Positions 44,989 to 53,763 of a stretch of 64,000 nt of DNA are shown one piece after another. The number at the start of each line of letters is the position of its first letter. Within the stretch, counting starts at the first letter, position 1. This DNA is from Bradyrhizobium lablabi (GTDB lineage: Bacteria > Pseudomonadota > Alphaproteobacteria > Rhizobiales > Xanthobacteraceae), in NCBI RefSeq assembly GCF_018129385.1, contig NZ_JAFCLN010000009.1, positions 1-64,000 on the forward strand, in the 5' to 3' direction. The notes below the pieces were generated by a model. That model was not told the origin of the DNA, did not search any database, and was given only the letters and a program-made list of their open reading frames with translations. A program made the position numbers and the translations under genes.

Positions 44989-47523
44989 TTGGCTATGGCG
45001 ATTACGATTACTGCTAATAATTTCAATGCGGACAGCACCGGCATCGACGTATCGGCCTATCTGGCGACCTTCGTCTCTCCAAACTACTCGCCTGCCGGCT
45101 TTGGGTATTTTTCCAGCGATCCGAGCGATTTTTCCGGTAATCAATACGCCGTCACGGAGCAGACAAACCTCCTTCCGGATCCGAGCAAGCAGGCCATCGT
45201 CTTCGAATCCGGCGGCGGTGGAAATTCGATCGATTATGACTTCGCGACTCACGTCGTGGGCGGCGATCTCGATGCGATCTCGTTCGGCTACGGATTGACT
45301 TATACCAGCGGTACCGACAGCTTTCCGCTGTCCCAGCTCGACCTGCGGATTTCGGGGCTTGGCCTCGTCAATCAAACCGGCGCCGACAGCACGGTATCGG
45401 AGCTGCTCAACGACGGCAGAATCGGCTCGATCACGCATCTCAGCAGCCTGCTCGCCGCCAATGCGATCAACTTCGTGGGCAGCACGGGCGCCGACGCCTT
45501 CACCGGCTATGCATTCAACGACACGGTCACCGGTGGCGGTGGCAACGACACGTTCAACGGCGGCGGCGGCACCAACACCGCGGTCTACAGCGGCAACCGG
45601 GCTGACTATACCGTCACCGACAACGGCGGCGGCAACTGGACGATCACCGACAACCGGGGCGGCTCGCCCGACGGCGTCGACACGCTGACCAGCTTCAGGT
45701 TTGCGCAGTTCGCCGACCAGACGGTATCGCTGACCACCGTGGCGCCCGTGGCTGCAAATGACAGCGCCACAGCCGGCAAGAACATCAGGGCGACGATCAA
45801 CGTTCTGGCCAACGATACGGACTCGGATGGCACGATCGACCCGACCACTGTCGCGGTGGGAACCGGTCCGGCCCACGGCTCGGTGAGCGTCAACGCGACG
45901 ACGGGCGTCATCACCTACACGCCGACGGTCGGCTATGTCGGCGCGGACAGCTTCACCTATACGGTGAAGGACAATGACGGCCTCATCTCGAACGAGGTGA
46001 CGGTGAACATCAACGTCGCGGCGAAGCTCACGCTGACCTCGGCCGACGAAGCCTTCGTCGCCGATGCGGTCGCAGTCGGGCCCGTCGAGGTCGACGGCGG
46101 CGCCGGCGCCGACTATCTCAGCGGCTCCAGCAATCCGATGACAGCGGGCGCCGACAGTTTCTATGGCGGTGAAGGCAACGACGTTATCTTCGGCGCCGGC
46201 GGCAACGACTATATCGAAGGCAATGCCGGCGACGACATCCTGCGCAGCGGCAGCGGCAACGACACGCTGATCGGCGGCGCCGGCACCGACACCTACGGCA
46301 TCCGCATCTTCGCCAATACGGTAAGCGGCACGCTCGACACCGGCACGGTAACGATCATCGACAACGACGGCGTGCTGTGGAATGGCGCGCCCCGTCCGGC
46401 AACCATCCCCGCAGGCTGGACCTCGACGCCGCCCGCCAACGCGGGCTACCAGATCCACGGTACCGCGACCGCAGTAAGCGCGGGTGTGTGGGATCTTGCC
46501 GTCGTCGACGACAGCGGCGCGACCAAGCACTTCGCGCTGGGCTGGAGCCCCGGCGGCGATCTGACGCTGACTGCCGGCAACGAGGTCGTCACCATCAAGG
46601 ACTACGTCAACGGCACCTTCGGCATCACGCTGGAAGGCGTGCCGGTCGGGGGCGTGCCGCATGACTTCAACGGCGACGGCAAGAGCGACATCGTCTGGCG
46701 CAACGATGCCGGCGTCGGGCAGATATGGGACATGGACGGCGCCACCATCCTCGATGCCAACTCGCTCGGGGGAGTGCCCACCAACTGGAACGTCGCCGGC
46801 ACCGGCGACTTCAACGGTGACGGCAAGGCGGATCTGCTCTGGCGCAACGATGCCGGCGTCACGCAGATATGGAACATGGACGACGGCGCCATTGCCAGCA
46901 CGCGCTCGCTCGGCGTGATCCCGACGAACTGGAATGTCCTGGGCGCCGGCGACTTCAACGGTGACGGCCAGGCGGATCTGCTCTGGCGCAACGACAACGG
47001 CACCGTGCAGATGTGGGACATGAACGACGGCGCCATTGTCGGCGCCCATAACCTCGGGGTGATCCCGGCGGCATGGAAGCTCGCCGGCACCGGCGACTTC
47101 AACGGCGACGGCAACACCGATCTGTTGTGGCGCAACGACAACGGCGTGGCGCAAATCTGGGACATGGATGGCGGCAATATCCTCAGCGCCACTTCGCTCG
47201 GCTCGATCCCGACCAACTGGCAGGTCGCGGGCGTCGGCGATTTCAACGGCGACAGCAAGAGCGACATTCTGTGGCGTAACGATAGCGGCGTCACACAGAT
47301 CTGGAACATGAATAACGCGACCATCGACAGCACCCGTGGGCTCGGCGTGATCCCGACGACATGGGAGGTCGGCGCGATCGGCGATTACAACGGCGACCAC
47401 ATGAGCGACATCGTCTGGCGCAACGACTCCGGCGTCACCCAGATGTGGGAGATGAACGACGGCGCCATCACCCAGGCCACCTCGCTCGGCGTGATCCCGG
47501 ACAACTGGCACATCATCGCCTGA
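44989..47523 (+). CDS. HasA-type hemophore domain fused to RTX, cadherin-like and FG-GAP repeats
   Basis: This is an 844-residue exoprotein. Residues 1-160 follow the HasA hemophore pattern: ITITANNF, DVSAYLATF, DFSGNQYAVTE, SIDYDFATHVVGGDLDAISF and SQLDLRISGLGL, with Tyr83 and His88 in the places of heme ligand Tyr75 and its partner His83 of Pseudomonas HasA. The His32 ligand loop is absent (NYSPAG), as in tyrosine-only HasA of Yersinia. RTX nonapeptides lie at about 163-200 and 385-430, and a cadherin-like domain at 252-340. Six 48-residue FG-GAP/VCBS-like repeats (DFNGDGKxDLLWRND, GVxQIWxMDxG) occupy 558-844. No Sec signal is present, so type I secretion is expected. The fused form is far longer than classical HasA (about 190 residues). 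Confidence 0.85.
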   Translation: MAMAITITANNFNADSTGIDVSAYLATFVSPNYSPAGFGYFSSDPSDFSGNQYAVTEQTNLLPDPSKQAIVFESGGGGNSIDYDFATHVVGGDLDAISFGYGLTYTSGTDSFPLSQLDLRISGLGLVNQTGADSTVSELLNDGRIGSITHLSSLLAANAINFVGSTGADAFTGYAFNDTVTGGGGNDTFNGGGGTNTAVYSGNRADYTVTDNGGGNWTITDNRGGSPDGVDTLTSFRFAQFADQTVSLTTVAPVAANDSATAGKNIRATINVLANDTDSDGTIDPTTVAVGTGPAHGSVSVNATTGVITYTPTVGYVGADSFTYTVKDNDGLISNEVTVNINVAAKLTLTSADEAFVADAVAVGPVEVDGGAGADYLSGSSNPMTAGADSFYGGEGNDVIFGAGGNDYIEGNAGDDILRSGSGNDTLIGGAGTDTYGIRIFANTVSGTLDTGTVTIIDNDGVLWNGAPRPATIPAGWTSTPPANAGYQIHGTATAVSAGVWDLAVVDDSGATKHFALGWSPGGDLTLTAGNEVVTIKDYVNGTFGITLEGVPVGGVPHDFNGDGKSDIVWRNDAGVGQIWDMDGATILDANSLGGVPTNWNVAGTGDFNGDGKADLLWRNDAGVTQIWNMDDGAIASTRSLGVIPTNWNVLGAGDFNGDGQADLLWRNDNGTVQMWDMNDGAIVGAHNLGVIPAAWKLAGTGDFNGDGNTDLLWRNDNGVAQIWDMDGGNILSATSLGSIPTNWQVAGVGDFNGDSKSDILWRNDSGVTQIWNMNNATIDSTRGLGVIPTTWEVGAIGDYNGDHMSDIVWRNDSGVTQMWEMNDGAITQATSLGVIPDNWHIIA

Positions 47524-47633
47524 AGGGGCTGAGAGCTGACGGCATCAGTTGAGCTTGCTGATCCCGCTGAGAAGCCCGACGGACTGACCTGCGCTCAGTG
47601 GCCATAGGTCATTGAGGCGCAGCTCCCGGGGGG

Positions 47634-48338
47634 TCAGGGCGATGCAATCAATCCATTTGCCGTGGCGACGATCCAGCGGTTGCCCCAACGCACGATCGAA
47701 TCGACTCGCCCAGCTCCGGGCACAGTGTCGCCGACCATTACGGTCCAGATGCCATGCGGTCCCTCGAGCACAGCCGCTCCCCCGCGAACGTCACGAACCA
47801 TCCAGCCGTCGATTGTAGTCGGTCGTGTCTCCGGCGCTGGCGAAAGCGGATCCCGAGCCGGGATCGAAGCAGTGGTGAGGTCTGCTGAGGAAACGGCAGG
47901 AGCCGTTCTTGAACTCTCCACATCCGGACGAGATAAGGCTCCTGTTGGCAGACTCTGAGCTTTAGGCGCATTCGCCGAAGTGCCGAGTGCCATTTGTTTT
48001 CGGCCACTTTCAATCTTGTTGGCCTTCAGTTCTGGTCGGCGGGAGGTGGTATCTTTCTGAGCTATTGGGTTTGATGCGACGACCGTCGGAACGCCATACC
48101 AGCTTGAGCTGCCGGCCCAGCCGAGCCCAAACCCGAGCGCCAGCGCGCCCGTGACGGCAAGGCAGAGAATGCGCGCCTGACGGACGTCGGGTTTCAGAAG
48201 CTGCAAGGCCTCTTCTCGAACGGGACTGAGGTAATCCGACGAGTCCATGCTCTCGGGCGGTGGCGGAAGAAGACTGCCAGCCACGTCTCCAACCGAGCCG
48301 ATATCGCCGAAGCTGCTTGGTTGCTGGACCTGCATCAT
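47634..48338 (-). CDS. Membrane-anchored protein with PilP/TrbI-like C-terminus
   Basis: This 234-residue protein has a cytoplasmic N-terminus, one membrane helix (about residues 63-80: ILCLAVTGALALGFGLGWAG), a low-complexity Ser/Pro/Ala linker, and a compact C-terminal domain (DGWMVRDVRGGAAVLEGP, TVMVGDTVPGAGRVDSIVRW) that resembles the PilP-like beta domain. The start at 48338 (ATGATG) is preferred; the frame continues upstream but overlaps the LysM gene and lacks protein character. Function is unknown. It follows the LysM gene on the same strand. Confidence 0.7.
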   Translation of the reverse strand: MMQVQQPSSFGDIGSVGDVAGSLLPPPPESMDSSDYLSPVREEALQLLKPDVRQARILCLAVTGALALGFGLGWAGSSSWYGVPTVVASNPIAQKDTTSRRPELKANKIESGRKQMALGTSANAPKAQSLPTGALSRPDVESSRTAPAVSSADLTTASIPARDPLSPAPETRPTTIDGWMVRDVRGGAAVLEGPHGIWTVMVGDTVPGAGRVDSIVRWGNRWIVATANGLIASP

Positions 48339-48553
48339 TGCGACCCTTCCAGGGTCAACAATGATCACGCTTAGGACTAAAGGAAACCTTAAGAAATTTC
48401 CTCTTGCCGGCCTCGTGTTCGATGCCCGCACCATCAGCGATGCCCGCAGCGAGTGCGCTGGGCGTGGCGACGCCCTGGGGCGAGAGGCATCCACGAGACA
48501 CTCACTTCGACGATCGCCGGACGATGCCCGAACAGAAGGCTCCCGGCTCATCG

Positions 48554-49747
48554 CTATCGATGTGCGTCTCCGGAAGGAATAACGAAGACTTGGCCGGGAT
48601 AGATCAAATTGGGATTGCGTATTTGCTCCCGGTTCGCCTTGTAAATCGTGGCGTAGCGCGTGCCCAAACCGTAATTGAGCTGGCTGATGCGCCACAAGCT
48701 GTCGCCGCGGGAGACCTTGGTCGTCAAGACCTTGGGCACGACCACCGCAGCCGGTGAACCCTGGTCCGACAGAACCGTTGTCCCGGCGGCGGCCAACTGG
48801 GGCTGCTGGGCGGCGGCGATGGCCGGCTGTTTGGCCGCTGCGACCCTCGCGGTCGCGGACGATCCGGTGATATCGCCGGTAGGAACATTGAACGGCACCT
48901 CGGCGCGAGCGTGAACCGCGCCGGATTTGGGGTCCACTTCATCCAGCCTGACGCGATAGTTGCCGGAGGAAATTCCCTCATTGATGGTGAACGCAAAACG
49001 CCCATCAGCGGCGGCCGTAGCCGACGCGATGAAGGCTTCATTGAGATAGAGCCTCACGGTGCCGCCGGGACGCGCGCGGCCGCTCGCATGGAATTTGCCG
49101 CCGGGCTCGATCTCGACCGCTTCCGCAACGACCGTGCCGGGCGTCAGTTTTTGCGGATCCGGCTGCGACAGGACCACCGTGGGCTTGTCCGGTGTCATCA
49201 GCGCCACGACGGGCCGGTCGGTCGACCTCGGCTCAATTGCCACTGCCACGCTCTGTTTGGAGATCGACTGCTTGCCGTTCGGCTCCCTGGAGCGCAGCGT
49301 AAGATCGTAATTGCCTGAGGGAAGCCTGGACGACGGGACGATAACGAATTGCCCGGATTGATCCGCAACGGCGCGATCATGCAGTTCGCCGTTGCGAAGC
49401 AGTTCTACTGTCGCACCCGGCGTCGATCGGCCTGCGATGACGGCTTCGCCCGTCGGTTCGACGCGGGCAACGTCGAATGTCGGTTCGCCGGCGTCGCCCT
49501 TCGGGAGTGCGGGCGATCCGCCCAGGCCCGCGATCAAGGCATTTGCCTGGGCTTGTGCCGATTCGAGCGCCGCCGGCTCCGGCTTGGCCGAGGCTGGCGT
49601 CAAGGCCGCGGGTCCTGAAGATGCGACTTTGGTCTCGACCGGTGGCTCACGCTGGAGATTCTGAATGACGACGACCACCGTCAACCCGCAGGCCGCGGCA
49701 AGCGCTGCAAGAGCTGGAATGGTTCGGCTTGTCGTGAGAGCGATCAT
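48554..49747 (-). CDS. LysM-domain cell-envelope protein with Ig-like repeats
   Basis: This 397-residue protein has an N-terminal membrane helix or uncleaved signal (about residues 9-28) and two or more immunoglobulin-like segments (FDVARVEPTGEAVIAGRSTP with GATVELL; KFHASGRARPGGTVRLYLNE). An Ala/Gln-rich linker precedes a C-terminal LysM module (about 345-395: KVSRGDSLWRISQLNYGLGT, ANREQIRNPNLIYPGQVFVI). LysM binds peptidoglycan. Similar proteins are common single-copy envelope proteins in Bradyrhizobium; a morphogenesis role is only a guess. Confidence 0.85.
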   Translation of the reverse strand: MIALTTSRTIPALAALAAACGLTVVVVIQNLQREPPVETKVASSGPAALTPASAKPEPAALESAQAQANALIAGLGGSPALPKGDAGEPTFDVARVEPTGEAVIAGRSTPGATVELLRNGELHDRAVADQSGQFVIVPSSRLPSGNYDLTLRSREPNGKQSISKQSVAVAIEPRSTDRPVVALMTPDKPTVVLSQPDPQKLTPGTVVAEAVEIEPGGKFHASGRARPGGTVRLYLNEAFIASATAAADGRFAFTINEGISSGNYRVRLDEVDPKSGAVHARAEVPFNVPTGDITGSSATARVAAAKQPAIAAAQQPQLAAAGTTVLSDQGSPAAVVVPKVLTTKVSRGDSLWRISQLNYGLGTRYATIYKANREQIRNPNLIYPGQVFVIPSGDAHR

Positions 49748-50055
49748 CAGGTCCTTCCGGCGCTGAAACGAGAGCTTCCCATATTAGCTTTTTTCGATCG
49801 GGTTGTGAGCGCTTTTTAAAGCGCTCAACGCCTTGAACAGTGAATAGGGCGGAGCAGCGCCACCGCTCACGCTCTATGCGCTGACCAATGAACGGCTGCC
49901 GCTGCAAACCAAGGTCGGCGCCCTGCTGGACATCTGGCGCAAGAAGCGCTGACATCCACTGACCTCATCCTGAGGAGTTGGGCAACTGCGTCTCGAAGGA
50001 TGGCCGCGGGTGACACCGGGCTGCATCCTGCGGACTACAGTCAAAAGGAAATTTG
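49748..50055. other. Intergenic region with repeat and a short coding remnant
   Basis: This 308-bp divergent gap holds the palindromic repeat at 49962-50005. It also has a rightward 34-codon remnant ending at 49952 (PPLTLYALTNERLPLQTKVG, ending WRKKR) that looks like the tail of a LysR-type regulator or similar protein. The remnant has no start codon. Promoters for both flanking genes should lie here. Confidence 0.4.
49962..50005. repeat. Nested palindromic intergenic repeat, copy 2
   Basis: It has the same conserved blocks as the repeat at 27-74 (CATCCTGAGGAG and GTCTCGAAGGATGGCC). The inner variable segment differs (TTGGGCAACTGC in place of a CCCGCC/GGCGGG hairpin). Conserved arms with a changing centre show that both belong to one dispersed family. 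Confidence 0.75.
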
Positions 50056-51045
50056 ATGCTGGGAGTTGGAATTCTAGGTGCGGGCTTTTTTGGCGCCTAC
50101 CATGCACGCGCGATTGCTGCTCTCGATGGGGCTCGCCTGGCCGCGGTGTGCGCGGAACAATTGTCGCTCGCTGAAGCCTTCGCTGCGGAGCATGAGGGAA
50201 AGCCCTACGGTGATTGGCGCGCGATGCTCGACGACAAGTCCGTCGACGTGGTTGCGATTACCGCGCCGCATCACCTGCATTGTGAATTGGCGATGGCTGC
50301 GCTTCAGGCCGGCAAGCATGTGTTGCTGGAGAAGCCGATGGCGTTGTCGGTTGCCGAGTGCAGCCGCATCATCGCAACGGCTGAAGCGAGCTCCGGCAAG
50401 CTGATGATCGGGCAGATCATGCATTTCATGCGGCCCTGCATCGTCGCGCGCGAGATTCTGGATCGCGGTGATCTGGGTAAGCCTGTCGCCGGGTCAAGCT
50501 CCCTGCTGAAAACCTGGATGGAGCCCAACCGGCGGGGGTGGCACCTTGATCCCGCAACAGGCGGCGGCATGCTGAGGACGGCCGGCATCCACGCGCTGGA
50601 TCAACTGGTATGGCTGATGGACTCTCGCGTGCGCTCTGTTTCGGCAGCAATCAGCACCTCGTTTCATGACCAGAAAGCCGATGACAGCGCCATGATGCTG
50701 CTGCGTTTCGCGGACGGACGATATGGGCAGGTCGCAAGCGTCGGCTATCGCAACGGAGCAGGCGTTTTCGACCTGGACCTCGTCTGCGAGAATGGAACGC
50801 TCAGGATCGACCTCGATCGCGGTGTTTCGATCGGGCAGCGCGGCCAATGGTCTGAAGTCCCGAACTCGCGCGATCCCGAGTGGATGCAGAACGGCGTTAT
50901 CAGGGAATGGCAGGCGATGCTGTCGGCAATTGAGAACGATATCGAGGTGCCGGTATCCGGCGACTACGGCCGGCACATCATCGCATGCATCGAGGCCGCG
51001 ATGATTTCGGCACGCGAGCAAAGGGACGTGCCGGTCGCGGCGTGA
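50056..51045 (+). CDS. Gfo/Idh/MocA-family oxidoreductase
   Basis: This 329-residue NAD(P)-dependent oxidoreductase has the Rossmann motif GVGILGAGFFGAYHARAI at the N-terminus, then VDVVAITAPHHLHCELAMAA, the family signature KHVLLEKPMALS (with the catalytic-site Lys of EKP), and GGGMLRTAGIHALDQLVWLM in the substrate half. The ATG at 50056 has AAAAGGAA just upstream. These enzymes act on sugars, inositols or related polyols; the substrate is not clear here. Confidence 0.9.
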   Translation: MLGVGILGAGFFGAYHARAIAALDGARLAAVCAEQLSLAEAFAAEHEGKPYGDWRAMLDDKSVDVVAITAPHHLHCELAMAALQAGKHVLLEKPMALSVAECSRIIATAEASSGKLMIGQIMHFMRPCIVAREILDRGDLGKPVAGSSSLLKTWMEPNRRGWHLDPATGGGMLRTAGIHALDQLVWLMDSRVRSVSAAISTSFHDQKADDSAMMLLRFADGRYGQVASVGYRNGAGVFDLDLVCENGTLRIDLDRGVSIGQRGQWSEVPNSRDPEWMQNGVIREWQAMLSAIENDIEVPVSGDYGRHIIACIEAAMISAREQRDVPVAA

Positions 51046-51185
51046 CGCGCAGGCGGATGGAGCTTGCGGCAGGCAGCCAGGGTCTTGGTATTTGCCCGGG
51101 GTTGACCACAAAGCGCCCACCATGCGTCCAAAATAAACCCTCAACGGTCGCCCTGAATGAAGCGGCAACTGTGGACGGGGCGGAC

Positions 51186-51569
51186 ATGGAGCACAATTCC
51201 GAAGGGTTGTCTCTCGACGCGTTGACGTCGCTTGAAGAACTTGCCGCCGCCGGTCGTGCAGATACCGCGACGCCGATCGCAGCGCATCGCGCGGAGATTT
51301 GCATACGACAGTACAGCGATGCGCCCGAGTGCGATGTCATCATTATGTTTCGCGGGCGAGAATTGTCGCTGAGGTGTCGCGATTACGACGAGGCCGTCAA
51401 ATGGGCCCGAATCGAGTGCAAGTCATACAAGGCCGCGCAGGGGTTTACCGTGGAGCGCAAGGGCGCCTTGATGGCAAAGCTGGCCGCTGCGGCCTGGCGG
51501 GCACGCGCATCTCAGACATGGCCTGTCGCCCCGTCCGCGTCATCGATGGAGGCCTCTAAGCCCGTTTGA
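51186..51569 (+). CDS. Hypothetical protein
   Basis: This 127-residue protein has no recognised family. The ATG at 51186 was chosen from a frame that stays open upstream; there is no strong ribosome-binding site. The middle part (CDVIIMFRGRELSLRCRDYD, EAVKWARIECKSY) reads like a small folded domain with alternating beta and helix. It may be co-transcribed with the upstream oxidoreductase. Confidence 0.5.
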   Translation: MEHNSEGLSLDALTSLEELAAAGRADTATPIAAHRAEICIRQYSDAPECDVIIMFRGRELSLRCRDYDEAVKWARIECKSYKAAQGFTVERKGALMAKLAAAAWRARASQTWPVAPSASSMEASKPV

Positions 51570-51846
51570 CGCGCGAATTGCGGGTTTTGCTTCCTCTTCA
51601 GAAATATCTCATTAATTTCAATATGTTGAAGGCCTTGGCGTCGCCAGGCAGCCGAAGGTCCATTCTACTGTGCATGGGGTTGTTTTCACACTTTTGGATT
51701 CAGGCCCTGCACCGTGATCCACGGTCTCGCCCAGCCACCTCGATTCCGGATGGCTGCGCGCCCGGCCGATGCGCCCAAGACAGGTGACAAACCGCAGCCG
51801 CGCGCTCTAGAGAGTGTCTAAACAAGCCACGCTCGGAAGGAACGCC

Positions 51847-53715
51847 GTGTCCACGTCAAAGCCCGTCATCATCGACCGCCATCCAGGCCGCTCCACCCAG
51901 ACCATCGGGATCGCGCGCGAGCTTGGCACCGATCCGGATCTGATCCACGAGCCGTCGGTGGGCGTGGTCGGCACCAAGGGCGACAGCCAGTGCTACATGG
52001 GCGTGATGGCGAAGGTCGATGCGATCCACGCCAGCCTCAAGCGCCGGATCGGCAAGGGCGCGGGCCAGCTCAAGCTGCGCCTGGTGCAGCCGGAATACAC
52101 CATCGCGACGTCGGACGGCATCCGCAACGGCACGCGCGAGATGCGCTATTCGCTGATCGGGCGCGAAATCACCAACGATGCGCTGTGCGAACATCTGGAA
52201 GCCACCGGGCTTGCCGGCACCATCGCGGTCGTCGCCTGCGACAAGCCGCCGGTCGGCACGCTGGCCGCGCTGCTGGAGCACAACCAGCCCGCGATCATCA
52301 TGTCGGACGGGCCGATCCATCCCGGCACCGATCCGAACACCGGCGAAAAGCTCGACATCGTCAGCGCCTATCAGGTCGCCGGCAACCCGGACGCCGAATT
52401 CCGCCACCACATCGCCTGCCATGCCTGTCCCGGCATCGGCAGCTGCGGCGGCATGTTCACCTACAACACGATGCAGACCTTCATCGGCGTGGTCGGCATG
52501 CAGCCGCTGCACATGGTCGCGCCGCCCTCCGACGATCCGCGCCGTCTCAAGGAATTCCCGGACCAGCTCGTGGAATACCTCTCGCAGATGATCGCGAAGG
52601 GCCTGAAGCCGCGCGACATCGTGGTGCGCGACTCCATCCGCAACGCCGTCATCGTCGCGATGGCGATCGGCGGCTCGACTAACGTCACGCTGCACGCGCC
52701 GGAAATCGCGCGCGCCGCCGGCTATGGCGACTTCTGGAAAGAGGTGATGACGCCGGCGGAGTTCAATCACCTGTCGCAGCATGTCGTCCCCGTCCTCACC
52801 GACGCGCGGCCGTACGGCAAATATTCGATGGTCGATATCGACCAGGTCGGCGGCGTGCAGGTGATCGTCCGCGAACTATTGGAAGCCGGCCTGCTCAACG
52901 GCGACGTGATGACCTGCACCGGCGAAACCCTGGCGCAGCAGGTCAAGCGCCTCGGCACCAAGGCCGTCGACGGCAAGGTGATCTATCCGGTCGCAAAGCC
53001 CTACAAGCCGACCGGCGGCCTGCGCGTGCTCGGCGGCAATCTGTCGCCGGAATTTTCCGCCATCCTGAAGCTGGCGGGCGTCGAAGGCGGGCTGGAGAAC
53101 AACCTGTTCCGCGGCAAGGCGCGCGTGTTCGAGGGCGAGCAGGGCCTGCTCGATGCGCTCGACAAGACGCCGGAGCGTTTTGAGAATCACGACATGATCA
53201 TCGTGCGCTATGAGGGACCGAGCGGCGCGCCGGGCATGCCCGAAATGCTGGATCCGACCTCGCGCATCACCACGCTGTGCCGCGAGCGCGGCATCGTGGT
53301 CGCGTTGATGACGGACGCGCGCTTCTCCGGCGGATCGGTCGGTCTCGTCATCGGCCATGTCGGTCCCGAGGCGGCGCTCGGCGGTCCCATCGCGTTCATT
53401 GAAGATGGTGACGAGATCGTCGCGGATCTCAACAAGAACGAGCTCAACTGTACCGCGCTGTCCGATCCTGCCATCCTCAAGCAGCGCAAGGCGGCCTGGG
53501 AAAAAGTCGTGGCCGACAACGGCGGCATCCATCCGAACTGCGGCGAAGCGGACACCCGCCTGTTGCATCGTGCGCGGTTGACCGCCGTTCCCGCCACCCG
53601 CGGCGGCGGATTGCATCCGAACCGCGAGGTCTGGGTGCGCGAGCCGCGCAAGGCAACGCCGTCGGGATTCGTACCGGCGAACAAGCACCGGCCGGAGACC
53701 GCGAAGGCGTTTTAG
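51847..53715 (+). CDS. IlvD/Edd family dehydratase (dihydroxy-acid dehydratase-like)
   Basis: This 622-residue iron-sulfur dehydratase has cluster-ligand motifs VVACDKPPVGT and HHIACHACPGIGSCGGMFTY, then NTMQTFIG, MAIGGSTNVTLHAPEIARAA and the C-terminal TDARFSGGSVGLVIGHVGPE. The start GTG at 51847 follows GGAAGGAA; an upstream GTG at 51814 lacks such a site. The family covers IlvD (branched-chain amino acid synthesis) and sugar-acid dehydratases. Neighbouring oxidoreductase and aminotransferase genes are compatible with either, so the exact substrate is left open. Confidence 0.88.
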   Translation: MSTSKPVIIDRHPGRSTQTIGIARELGTDPDLIHEPSVGVVGTKGDSQCYMGVMAKVDAIHASLKRRIGKGAGQLKLRLVQPEYTIATSDGIRNGTREMRYSLIGREITNDALCEHLEATGLAGTIAVVACDKPPVGTLAALLEHNQPAIIMSDGPIHPGTDPNTGEKLDIVSAYQVAGNPDAEFRHHIACHACPGIGSCGGMFTYNTMQTFIGVVGMQPLHMVAPPSDDPRRLKEFPDQLVEYLSQMIAKGLKPRDIVVRDSIRNAVIVAMAIGGSTNVTLHAPEIARAAGYGDFWKEVMTPAEFNHLSQHVVPVLTDARPYGKYSMVDIDQVGGVQVIVRELLEAGLLNGDVMTCTGETLAQQVKRLGTKAVDGKVIYPVAKPYKPTGGLRVLGGNLSPEFSAILKLAGVEGGLENNLFRGKARVFEGEQGLLDALDKTPERFENHDMIIVRYEGPSGAPGMPEMLDPTSRITTLCRERGIVVALMTDARFSGGSVGLVIGHVGPEAALGGPIAFIEDGDEIVADLNKNELNCTALSDPAILKQRKAAWEKVVADNGGIHPNCGEADTRLLHRARLTAVPATRGGGLHPNREVWVREPRKATPSGFVPANKHRPETAKAF

Positions 53716-53763
53716 ACGCGGCGATCGACGCGATGGGAGTTCGCAACCGGCAAGGGGGAGGTC

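Noticed and set aside
44827..47511. Very long open frame antisense to the HasA-like gene (about 890 codons)
   Set aside because: It mirrors the repetitive GC-rich coding strand, has no family motifs, and overlaps an obviously real RTX/FG-GAP gene.
46660..47520. Regular 144-bp repeats that could suggest a repeat array or CRISPR
   Set aside because: They are in-frame protein repeats (six copies of 48 residues) with no spacer structure; no cas genes are nearby.
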